Part shown: in pieces, positions 7,194 to 9,928 of the stretch
Layout: each line of letters starts with the position of its first letter
How positions within the stretch are numbered: the first letter of the stretch is position 1
NCBI GenBank assembly: GCA_938018155.1
Contig: CALIIG010000130.1
Coordinates: 1 to 9,928 of the forward strand
Direction: 5' to 3'
DNA from: an uncultured Prevotella sp.
Lineage (GTDB): Bacteria > Bacteroidota > Bacteroidia > Bacteroidales > Bacteroidaceae
DNA length: 9,928 bases
Made by a program: the position numbers and the translations under genes
Notes under the pieces: generated by a model
Database searches by the model: none
The model's input: only the letters and a program-made list of their open reading frames with translations
What the model was told of the DNA's origin: nothing

Positions 7194-7321
7194 TGGCTGA
7201 CAATTTCCTCGAACGCCACCGGCTCGAATACGAGGAACGTAAAGAAGCATGGCTAAAGAATAAGAAGCATATGCCCAGAATAAAACGTCGCCTCATACGT
7301 CCGGAGGATGAGAGCCTGTAA
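7193..7321 (+). CDS. Small charged conserved protein (42 aa)
   Basis: This short gene starts with an ATG at 7193 that shares its A with the TAA of the DUF4270 gene (TAATG), an arrangement typical of translational coupling. The product begins MADNFLERHRLEYEERK and ends in RPEDESL, with a basic middle (KNKKH, IKRR). It has no signal peptide or membrane segment, and the first half should form an amphipathic helix. I recognise the MADNFLE-(about 30)-PEDE(S/A)L layout as a small Bacteroidetes protein sometimes mislabelled 'dehydrogenase'; it is far too short for that. The function is unknown. The overlap and a perfect terminator 75 bases downstream support it as the last gene of the unit. Confidence 0.75.
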   Translation: MADNFLERHRLEYEERKEAWLKNKKHMPRIKRRLIRPEDESL

Positions 7322-7396
7322 ATATCTCATCTCCGCCATAACTTATATTTAAAGGAAAGCCCTCATAATATCTGAAATCAGGCGTAACAGACATTT

Positions 7397-7425
7397 GGCA
7401 GACTGGTAATTCCAGTCTGCCTTTT
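7397..7425 (+). terminator. Intrinsic terminator of the GT5/DUF4270 unit
   Basis: GGCAGACTGG (7397-7406) pairs perfectly with CCAGTCTGCC (7412-7421) around a 5-base TAATT loop, followed at once by TTTT. This is a textbook rho-independent terminator on the + strand, 75 bases after the 42-aa gene. Confidence 0.92.
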
Positions 7426-7466
7426 CATATTCAGAAATCCATTTATGAACCTCTTTTTGGACAATG

Positions 7467-7504
7467 AAAAGCCCGTCTTCCGTTACGAAAACAAAAAGAC
7501 GGGC
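7467..7504 (-). terminator. Intrinsic terminator of nspC
   Basis: GCCCGTCTT (7471-7479) and AAGACGGGC (7496-7504) form a 9-bp stem with a 16-base loop. Read on the - strand, the stem is followed by TTTT (AAAA at 7467-7470 on the + strand). It starts 20 bases beyond the nspC stop and is oriented to end that transcript. Confidence 0.85.
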
Positions 7505-7524
7505 AACATCATACAACAGCTCTG

Positions 7525-8682
7525 TTAATCCATACGCAACTTATAATCCTCATAACCATACTTACGAAGAATTGTCAATTCGCCATCGGGCGATGCCAGT
7601 GCTATCGCAGGATGGTTAATACCATTGAACATATTGGTTTTAACGGTAGTGTAATGGAGCATATCTTCAAATATGATGTTCTCTCCTATCTGTAGTTCAT
7701 GGTCAAACTGCCAATAACCCATAAAGTCGCCGCTAAGGCATGAGTTTCCGCCCAACCGGTATACATATTTGCCTTTGGCCTCATCCAACTTCACGGCATT
7801 GCGCACATCGGGCTGGTAAGGCATCTCTAAACAGTCGGGCATATGGCAGGTAAAACTCACGTTGAGTATTGCCGTCGTGATGCCTTTATCCTCAACCACG
7901 TCTACGACCTGACTGACAAGAGGTCCTGTCTGCCACGCGAAGGCACTTCCAGGCTCGAGTATTATCTTCAGATTAGGGTACTTTTTGTGAAACTCCTTCA
8001 ATGTATGAATAAGAGAAGACGCATCATAATCCCTACGTGTCATGAGGTGTCCGCCTCCAAAATTAATCCATTTGAGCTGTGGAAACCATCGGGCAAACCG
8101 CTCTTCAATATGGGCAAGTGTGCGTTTGAACGCATCCGCACCGCTTTCACAATGGCAATGACAATGAAAGCCATCGATATATTCGGGAAGTCTGTCGGGC
8201 AGTTTGTCGCAGGAAATACCAAAGCGTGTGCCGGGTGCACAAGGATTATAAAGCAAGGTTTCCACCTCACTGTACTCGGGATTAATCCGTAATCCGAGGC
8301 TCACTGACGGGTTTACCCGTTTAGTTCGTTCGGCGAGACGAGCCATCTGAGAGAGCGAATTAAATGTAATATGGCTTGAAAGACGGGCTATTTCGTCAAT
8401 TTCGTCATCGGTATATGCAGGCGAAAAGGTATGCGTGGGGCTGCCAAACTCTTTAAATCCCAGTCGGGCCTCGTTCAAAGAACTGGCTGTTGTAGCACTA
8501 ATATACTGCTTAAATATAGGAAATGTTTTCCAAAGGGCGTAAGCCTTAAAGGCCAGTATAATATCAACACCAGCTTCACGGGCTACACTTGCAATCAATT
8601 TCAGATTATCACGGAGCCGCCGTTCCTCCAAAACATAAACTGGATAATGCACCTGCCCGAACGTTGTAAGGTCCACTTTCAT
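7525..8682 (-). CDS. nspC: Carboxynorspermidine/carboxyspermidine decarboxylase
   Basis: This 385-aa PLP-dependent enzyme, with an alanine-racemase-type barrel plus a C-terminal beta domain, decarboxylates carboxyspermidine to spermidine or carboxynorspermidine to norspermidine. It is the last step of the aspartate-semialdehyde-based triamine route. Visible elements are the PLP lysine Lys46 in LAFKAYALWK, HCHCESGADAF in the barrel, the phosphate-binding NFGGGH, EPGSAFAW, and the C-terminal catalytic Cys315 in GGNSCLSGDFMGYW. Substrate-side residues near LHYTTVKTNMFNG follow. The length fits the NspC family and excludes the longer biosynthetic arginine decarboxylase; diaminopimelate decarboxylase is the main related fold but has different motifs. 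The ATG at 8682 lies only 19 bases from a -7 box, and the N-terminus matches the family start. The partner dehydrogenase gene is not in the window. In gut Bacteroidales the physiological product is generally spermidine, so the carboxyspermidine activity is the likelier one here. Confidence 0.93.
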   Translation of the reverse strand: MKVDLTTFGQVHYPVYVLEERRLRDNLKLIASVAREAGVDIILAFKAYALWKTFPIFKQYISATTASSLNEARLGFKEFGSPTHTFSPAYTDDEIDEIARLSSHITFNSLSQMARLAERTKRVNPSVSLGLRINPEYSEVETLLYNPCAPGTRFGISCDKLPDRLPEYIDGFHCHCHCESGADAFKRTLAHIEERFARWFPQLKWINFGGGHLMTRRDYDASSLIHTLKEFHKKYPNLKIILEPGSAFAWQTGPLVSQVVDVVEDKGITTAILNVSFTCHMPDCLEMPYQPDVRNAVKLDEAKGKYVYRLGGNSCLSGDFMGYWQFDHELQIGENIIFEDMLHYTTVKTNMFNGINHPAIALASPDGELTILRKYGYEDYKLRMD

Positions 8683-8701
8683 ATAGCGTTGTTTTTGCTT
8701 G

Positions 8702-8709
8702 CAAAGGTA
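8702..8709 (-). promoter_or_regulatory. Putative -7 box for nspC
   Basis: CAAAGGTA on the + strand reads TACCTTTG on the - strand, a strong match to the Bacteroidetes -7 consensus. Its 3' edge is 19 bases from the nspC ATG, so the predicted leader is only about 12-16 bases. No convincing TTTG at -33 is seen. Confidence 0.6.
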
Positions 8710-8726
8710 GTTTATTTTATAATATT

Positions 8727-8758
8727 ATTGCTTATATAGATGATTTTTCATACTTTTG
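8727..8758 (+). promoter_or_regulatory. Putative promoter of prs
   Basis: TACTTTTG at 8751-8758 matches the -7 consensus TAnnTTTG. ATTG at 8727-8730, one mismatch from TTTG, lies 20 bases upstream as expected for -33. The prs ATG is 46 bases beyond the box. The divergent nspC -7 box is 41 bases away, so the two promoters share their upstream DNA. Confidence 0.6.
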
Positions 8759-8804
8759 CAACTGTAACGGGAACCACACTTTTATTATATAAAACGCAAA
8801 CAAA

Positions 8805-9746
8805 ATGAGTGACGAAAAAAACTCTTTCCTGGTATTCTCGGGAACCAGCTCGAGATACCTTGCAGAAAAGATCTGTGCAAGCCTAGAGTGTCCGCTGGGT
8901 AACCTGTTAGTTACTAAATTTTCGGATGGTGAATTTGCCGTTTCCTACGAAGAATCAATTCGTGGACGCGATGTTTTTCTCGTGCAAAGCACCTTTCCCA
9001 ATTCTGATAACCTCATGGAGCTTCTGCTTATGATTGATGCAGCCAAGCGCGCTTCGGCACGACACGTCATCGCTGTAATACCTTACTTTGGATGGGCACG
9101 TCAGGATCGGAAGGACAAACCAAGGGTAAGTATCGGTGCAAAGCTCGTTGCCGACCTGCTTAGTGTTGCAGGAATTGACCGTTTAATTACGATGGACCTG
9201 CACGCCGACCAAATACAGGGGTTCTTTAATGTGCCTGTTGACCACCTCTATGCAAGCAATATTCTGTTACCTTACGTCCAAAGTCTGCACCTCGAAGACC
9301 TTGTTGTAGCGTCGCCTGATGTGGGCGGTTCGAAGCGTGCCAACACATACGCAAAATATTTAGGCTGTCCATTGGTACTCTGTAATAAGACACGTGCACG
9401 CGCCAACGTTGTAGCCACAATGCAAATTATTGGTGATGTAAAAGGCAAGAATGTGGTTATTGTTGACGACATGGTTGACACGGCCGGTACGATTACGAAA
9501 GCTGCCGACATCATGATGTCGGCCGGGGCCAAGAGTGTACGGGCTTGTGCATCACACTGCGTGATGAGCGGGCCGGCTACCGAGCGCGTACAGAACTCGT
9601 CACTTGAAGAGATTGTCTTCACCGATTCGATACCCTACACACAACGTTGTGCCAAAATAAAACAGCTGAGTGTGGCTGATCTCTTCGCTGAAACAATCAG
9701 AAGAATTGTCAATAATGCAAGTATTTCGTCACAATACTTAGTGTAG
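8805..9746 (+). CDS. prs: Ribose-phosphate pyrophosphokinase (PRPP synthetase)
   Basis: This 313-aa cytosolic enzyme transfers pyrophosphate from ATP to ribose 5-phosphate, making PRPP for purine, pyrimidine, histidine, tryptophan and NAD synthesis. The class I family signatures are all present: FSGTSSRYLAEKI (11-23), KFSDGEF (38-44), YFGWARQDRKDKPR (94-107) of the ATP site, MDLHADQIQGFF (130-141) with the conserved His133, the flexible-loop K-x-R at Lys195/Arg197, and the PRPP/ribose-5-phosphate loop VVIVDDMVDTAGT (217-229). Length is normal and the ATG at 8805 gives the standard N-terminus. It has its own promoter and terminator and appears monocistronic, divergent from nspC. It is probably essential, as in most bacteria. 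Confidence 0.97.
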   Translation: MSDEKNSFLVFSGTSSRYLAEKICASLECPLGNLLVTKFSDGEFAVSYEESIRGRDVFLVQSTFPNSDNLMELLLMIDAAKRASARHVIAVIPYFGWARQDRKDKPRVSIGAKLVADLLSVAGIDRLITMDLHADQIQGFFNVPVDHLYASNILLPYVQSLHLEDLVVASPDVGGSKRANTYAKYLGCPLVLCNKTRARANVVATMQIIGDVKGKNVVIVDDMVDTAGTITKAADIMMSAGAKSVRACASHCVMSGPATERVQNSSLEEIVFTDSIPYTQRCAKIKQLSVADLFAETIRRIVNNASISSQYLV

Positions 9747-9767
9747 AAACAAGAAAACAAACGATAA

Positions 9768-9807
9768 GGGACGCACCTGAATTTTCTAATTCTGATGCGC
9801 CCTTTTT
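9768..9807 (+). terminator. Intrinsic terminator of prs
   Basis: GGG-A-CGCA (9768-9775) pairs with TGCG-CCC (9796-9802) with one bulged A. A further GAATT/AATTC pairing extends the hairpin inward, and a TTTTT run (9803-9807) follows directly. It lies 22 bases after the prs stop. Confidence 0.88.
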
Positions 9808-9850
9808 CATTTATACTTTCCGCTACAAAACAGAATTTAAACTATACAAA

Positions 9851-9890
9851 TAAAAAGCCATACAAAGCATTGACTTTGGATGGCTTTTTA
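9851..9890. terminator. Bidirectional terminator hairpin
   Basis: TAAAAAGCCAT (9851-9861) pairs perfectly with ATGGCTTTTTA (9880-9890). After one mismatch, CAAAG/CTTTG (9863-9867 and 9874-9878) continues the stem around a 6-base loop. The A-run on one side and T-run on the other make it work in both directions. As prs already has a terminator at 9768, this one may serve a gene entering from the right on the - strand. Confidence 0.82.
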
Positions 9891-9910
9891 ATATTAAAAA
9901 CAAACTGTCA

Positions 9911-9928
9911 TTACTTAATAATACCCTG
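9911..9928 (-). CDS. Possible 3' end of a convergent gene (partial)
   Basis: On the - strand the window edge reads CAG GGT ATT ATT AAG TAA, which would be a protein ending QGIIK. Its stop lies 20 bases before a terminator hairpin suited to that strand. Five codons cannot identify a product. The call rests only on the stop/terminator arrangement and could be chance. Confidence 0.25.
   Translation of the reverse strand, partial: QGIIK

Noticed and set aside
7843..8292. 149-codon + strand frame opposite nspC
   Set aside because: It is antisense to the conserved PLP-enzyme region, and the composition is that of a shadow frame.
1..9928. Mobile elements, CRISPR arrays, tRNAs or defence systems
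   Set aside because: No transposase or integrase motif, regularly spaced repeats, tRNA-like cloverleaf or defence-gene signature was seen on either strand.

Overview
The window looks like an ordinary chromosomal stretch from a member of the Bacteroidales, most probably Prevotella or a close relative (inferred, since no rRNA is present). The basis is: five promoter-like boxes matching the Bacteroidetes -7 consensus TAnnTTTG; no strong Shine-Dalgarno sequences; a DUF4270 lipoprotein and a half-length GT5 'glycogen synthase', both Bacteroidetes-typical; and a biotin-dependent methylmalonyl-CoA decarboxylase gene set of the succinate/propionate fermentation type. I see no transposase, phage gene, CRISPR array, tRNA or rRNA.

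Layout, left to right. (1) 1-254: a gene-free left edge with a GC-rich hairpin/repeat followed by AT-rich leader and a promoter. (2) 255-2239, + strand: aguA-aguB, which turn agmatine into N-carbamoylputrescine and then putrescine. (3) 2364-4577, + strand: mmdA, a 49-aa epsilon-like subunit gene and the biotin carrier protein gene. These are three soluble or accessory parts of the methylmalonyl-CoA decarboxylase complex. The membrane beta subunit that should pump Na+ is not adjacent. A 15-bp hairpin (4655-4696) closes this unit. (4) 4753-7321, + strand: a GT5 N-terminal-domain protein lacking the usual catalytic signatures, a DUF4270 lipoprotein and a 42-aa charged protein overlapping it by one base, ended by a perfect 10-bp terminator at 7397-7425. 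(5) 7525-8682, - strand: nspC, carboxynorspermidine/carboxyspermidine decarboxylase, with its own terminator at 7467-7504. (6) 8805-9746, + strand: prs, PRPP synthetase, divergent from nspC and followed by two terminator hairpins. The last bases may hold the tail of a convergent - strand gene.

How the genes fit together. AguA and AguB make putrescine, and NspC performs the last step of the carboxyspermidine route from putrescine to spermidine, so two separate transcription units here serve one polyamine pathway. The mmd genes belong to decarboxylation of methylmalonyl-CoA to propionyl-CoA. Prs feeds nucleotide, histidine, tryptophan and NAD synthesis. The least understood part is 4753-7321, where a GT5-like protein with no recognisable active site sits with a surface lipoprotein and a tiny charged protein. 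It is the best candidate here for undescribed biology, although the arrangement appears to be conserved in the phylum rather than new to this strain.
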